From contig CAVPMW010000013.1 of the NCBI GenBank assembly GCA_963706515.1, positions 1 through 64,000 on the forward strand: 64,000 bases of DNA, given 5' to 3'. Shown one piece after another: positions 8,467-17,211 of this stretch. A program made the translations under genes and the position numbers. The notes under the pieces are model-generated. The model was not told where the DNA came from. It did no database searches and saw only the letters and a list, made by a program, of their open reading frames with translations. Source of the DNA: CAVPMW01 sp963706515. GTDB taxonomy: Bacteria > Chloroflexota > Anaerolineae > Anaerolineales > UBA4823. Each line of letters starts with the position of its first letter. The first letter of the stretch is position 1.

Positions 8467-9670
8467 ATGGCAGAGCAGCCATTAACCAACCAAAATCAAA
8501 AGGAAAAGCGGACGGGTCTTGCCCAGGCGAGCCTGGTCATCCTGCCGCTGATTGTCCTGGCGATCGTGATCTGGGTCTTCTATGAAAACAAACGGCGGCC
8601 TGGCGCTCACTTCGCCTGCCCCGGTGGAAGGGCTTACTTTCGAGCGCACCGTGCTCGAACCCGGCAAGATCATCTTGACCGTGCGCAATGCGGGTCCGCA
8701 GGAGCTTCACCTGGCTCAAGTGGTCGTGAACGATGGCGTCTGGCCCTTCAAAGCCTCGCCGAGCGCAAATATACCCCGCCTCGGCACCGCCAAGGTCGAG
8801 ATCGATTACGCCTGGAATTACGCCGAAGCCTACGACGTCACCCTTTTCAGCAGCAACTCGATTGCATTTAATACCCAAATCCCGGTAGCCTTCCAGACGC
8901 CCGAGCTGGGTGGTGGCACCCTGCTCAGCTTCACCTTGATCGGCCTGTACGTCGGGGTGATCCCCGTATTCCTGGGGTTCTTCTGGCTGCCGGCGCTGCG
9001 GCGGCTGGGCAAACGCTGGATGACCTTCCTGCTGGCGGTCACCGCCGGGCTGCTCATCTTTCTCGGGGTGGATACGCTGGTGGAAGGCATCGAGCTTGTG
9101 CCCCGCATCGCCGGCGCTCTCCAGGGGAGCGGGCTGATCGCCATCGGCGTAGTGGTGTCTTTCGCCTTGCTGTTTGCCATCTCTCGCCGCCAGACCGGTA
9201 TCGGGCGCAGCGAAACCGACCAGCGCCTTTCCCTGGCTTACATGATCGCCCTCGGGATCGGCGTTCACAACCTGGGGGAGGGATTGGCGATCGGCGCGGC
9301 GTACAGCATCGGTGAGGTTGCCCTGGGGTCGTTCCTGGTCATCGGATTTATCATCCAGAATATCACCGAGGGGCTGGGGATCATTGCCCCGCTCGCCCGC
9401 GACCGGCCCACTCTCAGGAATTTGCTGCTGCTGGGGTTATTGGGCGGTGGACCGGCGATCATCGGAGCCTGGATTGGCGGGTTTGCCCCCTCGCCGGTAA
9501 TGGCGCTGTTCTTCCTGGCAATCGGGACAGGGGCGATCTTCGAGGTGGTCTACGAGCTCGGCGGGCTGATCCGCAAGGACACCGCTCGCCAACCGATGCC
9601 CTTCATGGTGTTCTCCGGCGTGACCGTGGGGATGCTGCTCCTGTGGGTGACCGGGCTGTTGGTCAAGTAG
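8467..9670 (+). CDS. ZIP family metal transporter with N-terminal extracytoplasmic domain (one frameshift)
   Basis: Joined at about 8588, roughly 400 residues. An N-terminal helix (ASLVILPLIVLAIVIWVFY) is followed by about 100 residues that look beta-rich (TVRNAGPQELHLAQVVVNDG), then eight hydrophobic segments. The ZIP metal-site helices are visible as ALGIGVHNLGEGLAIG and IIQNITEGLGI, variants of the usual HNxPEG pair. ZIP proteins move Zn, Fe or Mn into the cytoplasm; the changed motif residues (Gln for His in the second) may alter selectivity. Nine bases after the oxidase gene and followed closely by the regulator, so one operon. Confidence 0.8.
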
Positions 9671-9680
9671 GGAGGGAGAT

Positions 9681-10382
9681 ATGGACGAAAACCAGAGTGC
9701 GGCGGTTCAGGACTATCTGAAGGTGATTTATCACCTGACGGTCGATGACCAGCGGGCAACTACGAACCAGATCGCCGAGGCGCTGAGAGTCGCCCCTGCT
9801 TCTGTGACGGGGATGCTGCAGAAGCTGGCGGAAAGCGATCCTCCGCTGGTTGAGTACCGCAAGCACCAGGGCGTGCTGCTTACGGAGCATGGGCGCCGCT
9901 CAGCCCTGGAGATGATCCGCCACCACCGGCTGCTGGAGACGTTCCTGCAGCAGGTGCTGGGGTATTCCTGGGACGAGGTCCACGGCGAGGCGGAGCGGCT
10001 GGAGCATGTGATTTCGGAAGAAATGGAAGAGCGCATCGCCCGCAAGCTGGGCGACCCGGGCTTTGACCCGCATGGAGAGCCGATCCCCGACCGCTCGCTG
10101 GTGGTGCACACAGAGCGCTTGCTGCGCTTGAGCGAGCTGCAGCCCGGTCAGGCAGCCGTGGTGGTGAGCGTGGAAGGGGATGACGAAGACCTGCTGCGCT
10201 ACCTGAGCAAAGTCGGCTTGAGCCTGAACCAAAAGGTGTATGCCACCAAGGTATCGCCTTACGACGGCATCTTGACCTTGTGGCTGGTCGAGAACGCCAG
10301 CGAGCTGACCCTGGGCGAGCGCATCACCCAGAAGGTATTTGTCCGGGTGGAGCAGGCGCAGCCTGAGCCCTCAGTTGGGTAA
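9681..10382 (+). CDS. DtxR/MntR family metal-dependent repressor
   Basis: 233 residues. N-terminal winged helix (YLKVIYHLTVDDQRATTNQI; RVAPASVTGMLQKL), dimerisation and metal-site region (HHRLLETFL; DEVHGEAERLEHVISEEME), and a C-terminal FeoA/SH3-like domain (LQPGQAAVVVSVEGDDEDLL). At the primary metal site the residue that is Cys102 in iron-type DtxR is Glu here (GEAERLEH), as in manganese-type MntR, which points to Mn rather than Fe. Start chosen at the ATG 10 bases after the transporter stop, behind GGGAGGGAG. Expected to bind the operator at 7321-7340. Confidence 0.88.
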   Translation: MDENQSAAVQDYLKVIYHLTVDDQRATTNQIAEALRVAPASVTGMLQKLAESDPPLVEYRKHQGVLLTEHGRRSALEMIRHHRLLETFLQQVLGYSWDEVHGEAERLEHVISEEMEERIARKLGDPGFDPHGEPIPDRSLVVHTERLLRLSELQPGQAAVVVSVEGDDEDLLRYLSKVGLSLNQKVYATKVSPYDGILTLWLVENASELTLGERITQKVFVRVEQAQPEPSVG

Positions 10383-10398
10383 GCCTAAAGAAATATGT

Positions 10399-10452
10399 CC
10401 GAAAAATGGGTGGTAGACGGGCGCTAGCGCCCGTCTACCACCCATTTTTCGG
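10399..10452. terminator. 54-nt perfect palindrome, terminator-like
   Basis: Arms of 27 bases beginning CCGAAAAATGGGTGGTAGAC meet without a loop at GCGCTAGCGC. It starts 16 bases after the stop of the repressor gene and ends its operon. Confidence 0.75.
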
Positions 10453-10496
10453 TAATTCCTTTATGAATTGCGTAAGTCCTAATATTATGAGTAAAA

Positions 10497-10554
10497 GATG
10501 AGAATTCTGCCAACCTGTCATTTTGACGGTTCCTTATGCGACGTATGTATAGAA
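10497..10554 (+). promoter_or_regulatory. Upstream block shared with the gene at 11282 (copy 1)
   Basis: ACCTGTCATTTTG at 10513-10525, then a C/T-rich stretch, GCGACGT and ATAGAA. The same order with the same spacing occurs at 11194-11234. TTGACG at 10524 with TGTATA or TATAGA downstream could be the promoter of the VOC gene. Confidence 0.5.
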
Positions 10555-10598
10555 AGGCGAGAACATCCGAAAATCTATACGACAGACAGGAGTATATT

Positions 10599-10988
10599 AT
10601 GCAAACAGTGAACCGGCTGACGATGGTCTCAGTGGTAGTCAGCGACATGAAAAAGGCCAAAGAGTTTTATGCGGAGAAGCTAGGCTTAGAGGTCGCAACG
10701 GACTACCGCCAAAATGATGATAACTGGTGGGTAACGCTCACTTTTCCCAGCGGTGGGGCGTCTCTTACACTCGCCAGGTCAAGTACGACGGACAATCAAC
10801 CACCGAAACCCGACACCATTTCGTTCTACTTTTCAACTTCCGACATTGCAGCTGCGCACGAAGAGCTCAATGAAAAGGGTCTCAAAACGAGTGAGATCCA
10901 GGACAACTTGTACGGTCCAGGCTCAGGGGTGAAGTTTTTTCAGCTCAGAGACCCAGATGGCAACCTGCTGACTTTCGCACAGGAGTAA
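10599..10988 (+). CDS. VOC (glyoxalase/bleomycin-resistance) family protein
   Basis: 129 residues with two beta-alpha-beta-beta-beta halves: VVVSDMKKAKEFYAEKLGLE opens the first, and FFQLRDPDGNLLTFAQE closes the second, including the glutamate-position end typical of the family. The start is fixed by CAGGAG eight bases before ATG 10599. Members are metalloenzymes or antibiotic-sequestering proteins; the substrate cannot be read from this sequence. Flanked by its own upstream block and a hairpin terminator, so probably a single-gene unit. Confidence 0.85.
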   Translation: MQTVNRLTMVSVVVSDMKKAKEFYAEKLGLEVATDYRQNDDNWWVTLTFPSGGASLTLARSSTTDNQPPKPDTISFYFSTSDIAAAHEELNEKGLKTSEIQDNLYGPGSGVKFFQLRDPDGNLLTFAQE

Positions 10989-11013
10989 GAATTTGTTGAC
11001 AGAAGGGGAAAAT

Positions 11014-11067
11014 TCGGAAAAAAGGATGGGTTGCGGGCATCCGCCCGCAACCCATCCTTTTTTCCGA
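11014..11067. terminator. Perfect 25-bp stem hairpin, terminator-like
   Basis: TCGGAAAAAAGGATGGGTTG + CGGGC, a 4-base loop, and the exact complement. It begins 26 bases after the VOC stop and ends in a run of six T. Confidence 0.75.
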
Positions 11068-11072
11068 TAAAA

Positions 11073-11096
11073 CCCTCCCCCGATTTTGGGGGAGGG
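11073..11096. repeat. CCCTCCCCC/GGGGGAGGG hairpin
   Basis: Nine-base perfect stem with loop GATTTT. The same stem recurs at 45744-45769 after the repeat-lipoprotein gene. Confidence 0.5.
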
Positions 11097-11179
11097 CAGG
11101 GTAGGGGGGCGATTTCGACGAATCATGGTCCATTTGAATACCCTTTTGCTCACTTGAGAGCTTAAATGAGAATTGGGTA

Positions 11180-11234
11180 GAGAAATCCTCTCGACCTGTC
11201 ATTTTGTCCCTTTCCATTCGACGTTAAAATAGAA
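11180..11234 (+). promoter_or_regulatory. Upstream block shared with the gene at 10599 (copy 2)
   Basis: ACCTGTCATTTTG at 11194-11206, TTTCCATTCGACGT and ATAGAA follow as in copy 1. It lies about 50 bases before the DUF1801 gene and suggests the two genes share a promoter type. Confidence 0.5.
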
Positions 11235-11281
11235 CGGTAAAATAAGACGTAATCCATCAATTTACACATAAGGAGCTTACC

Positions 11282-11745
11282 ATGAGCCAGGATACCACCA
11301 CCAAGAAGAGCCACGCAGAAAGTCCAAGGGCTTCACGGACGAGGAAAAAGCCGCGATGAAGGAGCGCGCCAAAGAGCTGAAGGCGGAAGCGCGCGCGAGC
11401 AAGGACAGGGCGGCAGGGGAAAACGACGTGCTCGCGAAGATCGCCGAGATGCAGGAACCGGATCGCTCCATGGCAAAACGGCTCCATGAGATCATCAAAG
11501 CCAGCGCGCCAGCCCTCTCGCCGAAAACCTGGTATGGGATGCCCGCGTATGCCAACAAGGACGGCAAGATCGTCTGCTTCTTCCAACCCGCGTCGAAGTT
11601 CAACACGAGGTACGCGACGTTCGGCTTCAACGACGCGGCGAACCTCGACGAAGGCGCCATGTGGCCGGTCGCCTTCGCGCTGAAGGAGTTGACCGCCGCC
11701 GAAGAGGCAAAGATCGTCGCGCTCGTGAAGAAAGCGGTAAGCTAA
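11282..11745 (+). CDS. DUF1801 family protein (one frameshift)
   Basis: The ATG at 11282 follows AAGGAG. The first codons (MSQDTTTKK) lead into a stop, but another frame from about 11315 continues KSKGFTDEEKAAMKERAKEL and on to the stop at 11745, giving about 154 residues. The core LHEIIKASAPALSPKTWYGMPAYANKDGKIVCFFQ is the DUF1801 (YdhG-like) fold signature. Some relatives bind iron in frataxin-like fashion; no function is established for this type. First of a run of small related genes read in the same direction. Confidence 0.75.
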
Positions 11746-11756
11746 AGAGCAGAGAA

Positions 11757-12299
11757 ATGTCGACAATCCGTTTTGAAACTACACCGCTTAAAATCGGCGA
11801 CTGGACCATTCTCAGGCTGCCCGAGAGCGCGAGCGCAAAGCTTCCATCGCGTGGTATGACATTGGTCGAGGGAACTATTAATGGTTTCCGTTCTAAAATC
11901 GTGCTCGAACCGGACGGCAAGGGAAGCCACTGGTTTAGGGTCGACTCTGGCCTGCGTGAAGCCGCCGGTATAGACGCAGGCGATACGGTAACGATGGCGG
12001 TTGAGCCGTCTAAAGAGTGGCCGGAGCCCGAGGTGCCGGCGGATTTGAATAAGGCTCTGGCGTCCGACCCGCAGGCGAACGCCCTATGGGTGAAAATCAC
12101 ACCGATGGCGCGCTGGGACTGGCTCCGCTGGATACGCGCCACCAACAACCGGGAAACGCGCAGCCGGCGCATCGAGGTAGCATTATCGAAGCTCAAGGCC
12201 GGCGAACGAAGGCCATGCTGCTTCAATCGTAACCTATGCACCGAACCCGAGGTCTCGAAAAATGGAGTGCTCATCGAACCAACGCAAACAACGAAGTAA
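11757..12299 (+). CDS. DUF1905/YdeI-like (OmpD-associated) protein
   Basis: 180 residues from ATG 11757, eleven bases after the preceding stop. Residues 1-85 form a DUF1905-type beta barrel (PLKIGDWTILRLPESASAKL; HWFRVDSGLREAAGI), and residues 90-160 the YdeI helical part with DWLRWIRATNNRETRSRRIE. Proteins of this kind are small cytoplasmic stress-linked proteins of unknown biochemistry. Probably co-transcribed with both DUF1801 genes. Confidence 0.75.
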   Translation: MSTIRFETTPLKIGDWTILRLPESASAKLPSRGMTLVEGTINGFRSKIVLEPDGKGSHWFRVDSGLREAAGIDAGDTVTMAVEPSKEWPEPEVPADLNKALASDPQANALWVKITPMARWDWLRWIRATNNRETRSRRIEVALSKLKAGERRPCCFNRNLCTEPEVSKNGVLIEPTQTTK

Positions 12300-12347
12300 A
12301 GACGTCCAGTGGATATTTAAGGGAGAGAAGAAAGCGGTGAGCTGAGT

Positions 12348-12759
12348 ATGAAAGCAAGTACGAATCCTTCCCCGAAAGAGAAGTCCGCATCTCAACAGAT
12401 AGATGCCATCATCAAGGAGCCGGGTGACTGGCGGGGCAAGAAATTATCACAGCTGCGCGCTTTGATCAAGAAAGCCGACCCTGCCGTGGTCGAAGAAGTG
12501 AAGTGGAAAAAACCCTCCAAACCAATCGGGAGTCCCCGTTTGGTCTCATGATGGAATCATATGCATAGCAGATACGCTCAAGAACGCCGTGAGGCTGACA
12601 TTCCCCAAAGGTGCTCAGATGAAGGATCCGAAGAAGCTCTTCAATACGCGTCTGGACAGCAACACGGTTCGTGCCATCGACTTCCACGAAGGCGACACTG
12701 TAGATGAGGCAGCGCTAAAGGCACTCATTCTCGATGCCGTGGGGTTGAACACGGCATGA
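12348..12759 (+). CDS. DUF1801 family protein, second copy (one frameshift)
   Basis: MKASTNPSPKEKSASQQIDA runs to about 12540; the next frame then continues WSHDGIICIADTLKNAVRLT to a stop at 12757-12759. Joined, about 137 residues with the DUF1801 motif EVKWKKPS...GIICIADTLKNAVRLTF. The stop TGA overlaps the ATG of the next gene (ATGA), so the two are translationally coupled. This tail is too short in any single frame to stand out and is easily missed. Confidence 0.72.
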
Positions 12760-13271
12760 TCCTCCCCAAAGATCGCGACCCTCGCTTCATCACCATCCGC
12801 CGTGGTGGGACGCTCACGGATTCAGACCATCACCTTCTCGCCTTGTGGGCGGCCGCGTGTGCGGAGCACGTCCTGCACCTCTTCGAGTTGGCGAAGCCTT
12901 CGGACTCGCGGCCGCGTTACGCAATTGAGCAGGCTCGCGCCTGGGTGCGCGGCGAGATCACCATGTCCCAGGCACGCGCCGCGGGCGGTCACGCGATGGC
13001 GGCAGCCAGGGATCTGAGCGGAGCGGCGCGCCATGCCGCGTATGCTGCCGGTCAGGCCGCGGCGGTCGCGCACGTCGCCGCGCACGAGCTCGGCGCCGCA
13101 GCCTACGCGATCAAGGCTGCCCGCGCGGCTGCGCCTGAAGGCGAGGCCGAGAGTACCGGCCGGCTCGAGTGCCGCTGGCAGCGCGACCAGCTGCCGGATG
13201 CGGTTCGCGATCTTGTCCTGGACGATCAGCGCTTGCGAAACGACATCTGCTGGTCGGTATTCGACTGCTGA
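12756..13271 (+). CDS. Imm5-like putative immunity protein
   Basis: 171 residues with the strongly conserved features of the Imm5 type: DPRFITIRRGGTLTDSDHHL, the Ala-rich helices ARHAAYAAGQAAAVAHVAAH and ELGAAAYAIKAARAA, and the end CRWQRDQLPDAVRDLVLDDQ followed by RLRNDICWSVFDC. Imm5 was named from polymorphic toxin loci, where it would neutralise a toxin. No toxin gene is seen here. It starts inside the stop of a DUF1801 gene, so it may serve another role or be a retained orphan. Higher GC than its neighbours, which hints at transfer. Confidence 0.8.
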   Translation: MILPKDRDPRFITIRRGGTLTDSDHHLLALWAAACAEHVLHLFELAKPSDSRPRYAIEQARAWVRGEITMSQARAAGGHAMAAARDLSGAARHAAYAAGQAAAVAHVAAHELGAAAYAIKAARAAAPEGEAESTGRLECRWQRDQLPDAVRDLVLDDQRLRNDICWSVFDC

Positions 13272-13338
13272 TGAGCGACTGGCGTGTGCCAGCACATGAC
13301 TGTACTAAGCCTATAATCTGCAAGACAGGAGATAACCC

Positions 13339-13689
13339 ATGAAGTATATGCTGCTGATGTACGCCGACGAATCGATAGCCCCCAAGCTCCCTCCGGAGGA
13401 ATTACAGAGTGTGCAGCAGGCCTGGTACAGCCTGATGAATGAGGCTGGTGCTGCCGGAGTGCTGATTTCTAATAATGGCTTATCGCCGGTGGCCAATGCC
13501 ACCAGTGTCCGTGTGCGGGAGGGCAAGACGCTCACAATCGATGGCCCCTTTGCCGAGACCCACGAGCAGTTGGGCGGCTTCTTCTTGGTCGAATGCGCAG
13601 ACCTGGACGAGGCGATTGCCTGGGCTGCGAAGATTCCGACCGCGAAGTATGGCACGATAGAGGTTCGCCCATTGTGGGATCAGATCTAG
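13339..13689 (+). CDS. YCII/DGPF domain protein
   Basis: 116 residues from MKYMLLMYADE to EVRPLWDQI, with the DGPFAETHEQLGGFFLVEC signature. TATAAT at 13312-13317 and ACAGGAG before the ATG give it clear start signals. YCII-like proteins with this motif are almost always next to an ECF42-type sigma factor, which is exactly what follows five bases later. Role in the sigma pathway unknown. Confidence 0.88.
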   Translation: MKYMLLMYADESIAPKLPPEELQSVQQAWYSLMNEAGAAGVLISNNGLSPVANATSVRVREGKTLTIDGPFAETHEQLGGFFLVECADLDEAIAWAAKIPTAKYGTIEVRPLWDQI

Positions 13690-13693
13690 CAGT

Positions 13694-14949
13694 ATGACTG
13701 TTACACGGATGACCGCCGCGGAACAGATCGAGACGACGTTCCGCGAAGAGCACGGGCGCATTCTTGCGGCGCTCATCAGCCAGTTTGGCGATTTCAGCCT
13801 GGCGGAGGATGCCTTGCAAGACGCGTTGGTCGAGGCGCTGACCCGTTGGCCCCTCGCTGGCGTGCCGCGCAATCCCGGCGCCTGGCTGCTGACGGTTGCC
13901 AGGCGCCGCCTCATCGACCGCCTCCGCCGCGCAGCAGCTCAGGAGCGTACCGCCGAAAGTGATCGCCATGGATCCCCCCGCCATAGACGACGCAGGAACC
14001 CGATATGGATGGCTCAATTCCCGATGACCGTTTGAAATTGATGTTCACCTGCTGCCATCCCGCGCTGGCGCTGGAGGCGCAGGTTGCGTTGACGCTGCAC
14101 ACGCTGGGCAGGCTTTCCACACCGGAGATCGCCCGGGCATTCCTGGTGCCGGTGTCAACGATGGCGCAGCGCCTGGCGCGGGCGCGCGCTAAAATCCGCA
14201 ATGCAGGCATCCCCTATCGTGTGCCGCCCGCCGAGCTGCTCCCGGAGCGCTTGGACGCACTGCTGGCGGTCATTTACCTGATCTTCAACGAGGGCTACGC
14301 CGCGACCAGCGGCGACATCCCCATCCGCGGCGAGCTGTGCGCGGAAGCCATCCGCCTGTGCCGCGTGCTGGTCCGCCTGCTGCCAGACAGCGCCGAAGTG
14401 CAAAGCGCCGAAGTGCGCGGTTTATTGGCTCTGATGCTGCTCCACGATTCCCGGCGCGAGGCGCGGCTCGATGCGGCGGGGGAGCTGGTCCTGCTCGACG
14501 AACAGGATCGCTCCCGCTGGGACGGGGAAAAAATCCGTGAGGGCATTGCGGTGCTGGACGATGCGCTTGCTCTTTCCGCCCCGGGACCCTACCAGGTGCA
14601 GGCTGCGATCAGCGCGCTGCATGCCGAAGCCGCCGCTCCGGGTGAGACCGACTGGCCTCAGATCGCCGCCCTCTACCGCACGCTGGCGGTGATGACGCCG
14701 TCGCCGGTGGTCGAGATCAACCGGGCGGTGGCGGTAGCCATGGCGCAGGGTCCCGCCGAGGGTTTGGAGCTGCTGCTCCGCATCCAGGGGGTCGAGGAGT
14801 ATTATCCTTACCACGTCGCCCGCGCTGACCTGCTGCGGCGCACAGACCAGCTAGAAGCCGCCGCTGACGCCTACCAGCGGGCGCTCGACTTGTGCCAGAA
14901 CAGCGCCGAGCGCGCATATCTGCAGCGTCGCCTCGACGAGCTGCTCTAA
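13694..14949 (+). CDS. ECF42-type RNA polymerase sigma factor (frameshifted)
   Basis: About 415 residues. Region 2 is visible as RILAALISQFGDFSLAEDAL with DALVEALTRWP...RNPGAWLLTVARRRLIDRLR. After shifts near 13955 and 13998 the sense resumes at DRLKLMFTCCHPALALEAQV, then region 4 (LSTPEIARAFLVPVSTMAQR) and a long TPR-like C-terminal extension (VARADLLRRTDQLEAAADAY). The FTCCHPAL motif and the extension define the ECF42 group. These sigma factors lack a classical anti-sigma gene; the extension is thought to control them. Forms a unit with the DGPF gene. Confidence 0.85.
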
Positions 14950-14961
14950 TCATACCGCTCC

Positions 14962-15306
14962 TCAGCTTACCCTGACAATATCGACCGAGATCTCCACCGC
15001 CGGCATCGTTCCTCTGTTCTCAAGCCAGTGTGTGGTGTTCTTATCCTCGGGCCAGCCCACTCCCGGCCCGTACTCCTTAGCCACTCCATTTCGATGGTCA
15101 GTGATCGTTCCTTGCAGTATATAGACCATGCCCGGCCTGTCTTTATGGTCGTGAATCGGGCCGAAGACGCCTCCAGGTTCGAAGGTCACCATACGCATTC
15201 GAAGTTGGCGCCCTGCCATGCCCTCGATCTCAGGGCCAAGGTCAAGCGCTGCTAGCAGCTTCACCGTGACACCTTTCGTCTCAGGTGCTGTCTGTTCATT
15301 TCTCAT
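14962..15306 (-). CDS. Cupin domain protein
   Basis: 114 residues from the ATG behind AAAGGAGACC. Cupin motif 1 is visible as GPIHDHKDRPGMVYILQGTI and motif 2 as the HWLENRGTMPAVEISVDI end; metal ligands His-x-His are in IHDH. A longer in-frame extension upstream to 15462 is possible but has no ribosome site. Single-domain cupins of this size include isomerases, dioxygenases and sensors, so no substrate is assigned. Convergent with the sigma factor gene. Confidence 0.75.
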   Translation of the reverse strand: MRNEQTAPETKGVTVKLLAALDLGPEIEGMAGRQLRMRMVTFEPGGVFGPIHDHKDRPGMVYILQGTITDHRNGVAKEYGPGVGWPEDKNTTHWLENRGTMPAVEISVDIVRVS

Positions 15307-15551
15307 CGTGGTCTCCTTTCTGTACGCTCTACCAGCTTTGTTGGCTGGCTGTCTCTCCGCTTTCGATCTCTGCCATGGATTCATCCTGTGAACGGTTCCG
15401 GTATGGCCTGCGGGGCATGGCTCGATTCTGGGGTGATATTTGCGTATCTGTTTATGCCGCACACCTTTTACTGCTGATCGGTCCGCACCTTTGTGAGAAC
15501 GAAATGTGTCACCCTGGCCCTGCCTTCAGAGGCCCGGCACGACGCGAATAT

Positions 15552-16148
<597 letters not shown>

Positions 16149-16192
16149 GGTAATTCTCCATCTTTACTCAAATTCAGTCCAGCGACAGTCTG

Positions 16193-16401
16193 GTGTTCCG
16201 TCAAACCTGATTATTTTGAAAGAATCGGTAGAAACGGAACACTTTAAGCTTTGTCCAGGCATTGGAGCTCAGACTTCAAATTAAACTTTGAGCCTGGACA
16301 AAGCACTAAGTACAGTCACAAAATAAATGAGCGATGGCGCTTCGATTATTAGCCTTGGAATATACCTGAACATCCAACAGAATTTATGTGACTGTACTTA
16401 G
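16193..16401. repeat. Three successive inverted repeats, MITE-like
   Basis: GTGTTCCGT (16193-16201) pairs with ACGGAACAC (16234-16242). CTTTGTCCAGGC (16249-16260) pairs with GCCTGGACAAAG (16292-16303). CTAAGTACAGTCACA (16306-16320) pairs with TGTGACTGTACTTAG (16387-16401). The last pair frames a 96-base element with perfect 15-base ends. A relative of the first hairpin (TTCCGTCAAACCTGAT) is at 25475-25526, and a single arm like the third (TGACTGTACTAAG) is at 13297-13309. Confidence 0.65.
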
Positions 16402-16408
16402 AATGTAG

Positions 16409-16765
16409 CTACGGTTTGTTCAACTCAATGACGTAGGATGTAATCTCAACAAGTCGCCCATCCGAAAATTGAAAGACATCACAGCTCGCCACGCTTGAGG
16501 TTTGATTTTCCTGATCTTGAAATTGTGCAGCGCCTTCCACAACTACACAAGTCTCCGCGCGGTGAATTTTCAGCTTTGTAATGGTGGTAGAGACAGTCTC
16601 AAGGAATTTCGCCGACTTGTCGCATCTATCGATGACCGCCTCTCGACCCATAAGTTCTTCTCTACCAACGATGTTCCATTTGATTTCGTCGGCCATGTAC
16701 GGGAATGTCACGGCGAATCTATGGCTGCAGAACGCTTCTGCAATTTGATCAATATCTAAACTCAT
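16409..16765 (-). CDS. SnoaL/NTF2-like protein
   Basis: 118 residues, MSLDIDQIAEAFCSHRFAVT to TSYVIELNKP. The NTF2-like pattern is visible: N-terminal helices, then strands IKWNIVGREELMGREAVIDR, CVVVEGAAQF and CDVFQFSDGRLVEITSYV. Cone-shaped proteins of this superfamily are isomerases, hydrolases or simple ligand binders; no catalytic set can be assigned. The ribosome site GAGGTGA lies before its ATG. It follows a second NTF2-like gene on the same strand after 17 bases. Confidence 0.75.
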   Translation of the reverse strand: MSLDIDQIAEAFCSHRFAVTFPYMADEIKWNIVGREELMGREAVIDRCDKSAKFLETVSTTITKLKIHRAETCVVVEGAAQFQDQENQTSSVASCDVFQFSDGRLVEITSYVIELNKP

Positions 16766-16782
16766 GTCAAATCACCTCATTG

Positions 16783-17169
16783 CTAAAACATCGTGTTGTT
16801 GTTCGCTGGCGTTTCGGGAACTTCTTGCACGACATCCCAGTGTTCAACGATCTTGCCGTTTTCAAGACGGAAGATATCCACGACCGCCATACCGCGGTCG
16901 CCGGGTTTGCGGATCATGTGACTGTGCAAGACCACGTAATTGCCTTCCGCGATGATCCTTTTTGATTCCATGCGAAAATCTGGATAGGTTTGCGCGAACC
17001 ATTTCACAAACCCAATAAAAGGTTCGGGACCATCTGCTGCGCCGGGATTGTGCTGCCGGTAGTGCGGTCCAAGATATTTGGCAACCGCTTCTTCGGGCTT
17101 GCGTTGGTTAATGGCGAGTTCATGGTACTCGCGCACGATTCTCTTGTTCGCTTCCAATGGGTCGTCCAT
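16783..17169 (-). CDS. SnoaL-like ester cyclase family protein
   Basis: 128 residues. MDDPLEANKRIVREYHELAI, YLGPHYRQHNPGAADGPEPF, YPDFRMESKRIIAEGNYVVL and the end VDIFRLENGKIVEHWDVVQE are the classic landmarks of predicted SnoaL-like aldol condensation/ester cyclase proteins. The His-Asn-Pro and the terminal EHWD are strongly conserved in that family. Read with the next NTF2-like gene as a two-gene unit; start behind GGAGGATC. Confidence 0.85.
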   Translation of the reverse strand: MDDPLEANKRIVREYHELAINQRKPEEAVAKYLGPHYRQHNPGAADGPEPFIGFVKWFAQTYPDFRMESKRIIAEGNYVVLHSHMIRKPGDRGMAVVDIFRLENGKIVEHWDVVQEVPETPANNNTMF

Positions 17170-17211
17170 AGATCCTCCATATGGGAAAGGAACTGGGTAG
17201 TGCTGTTACTA

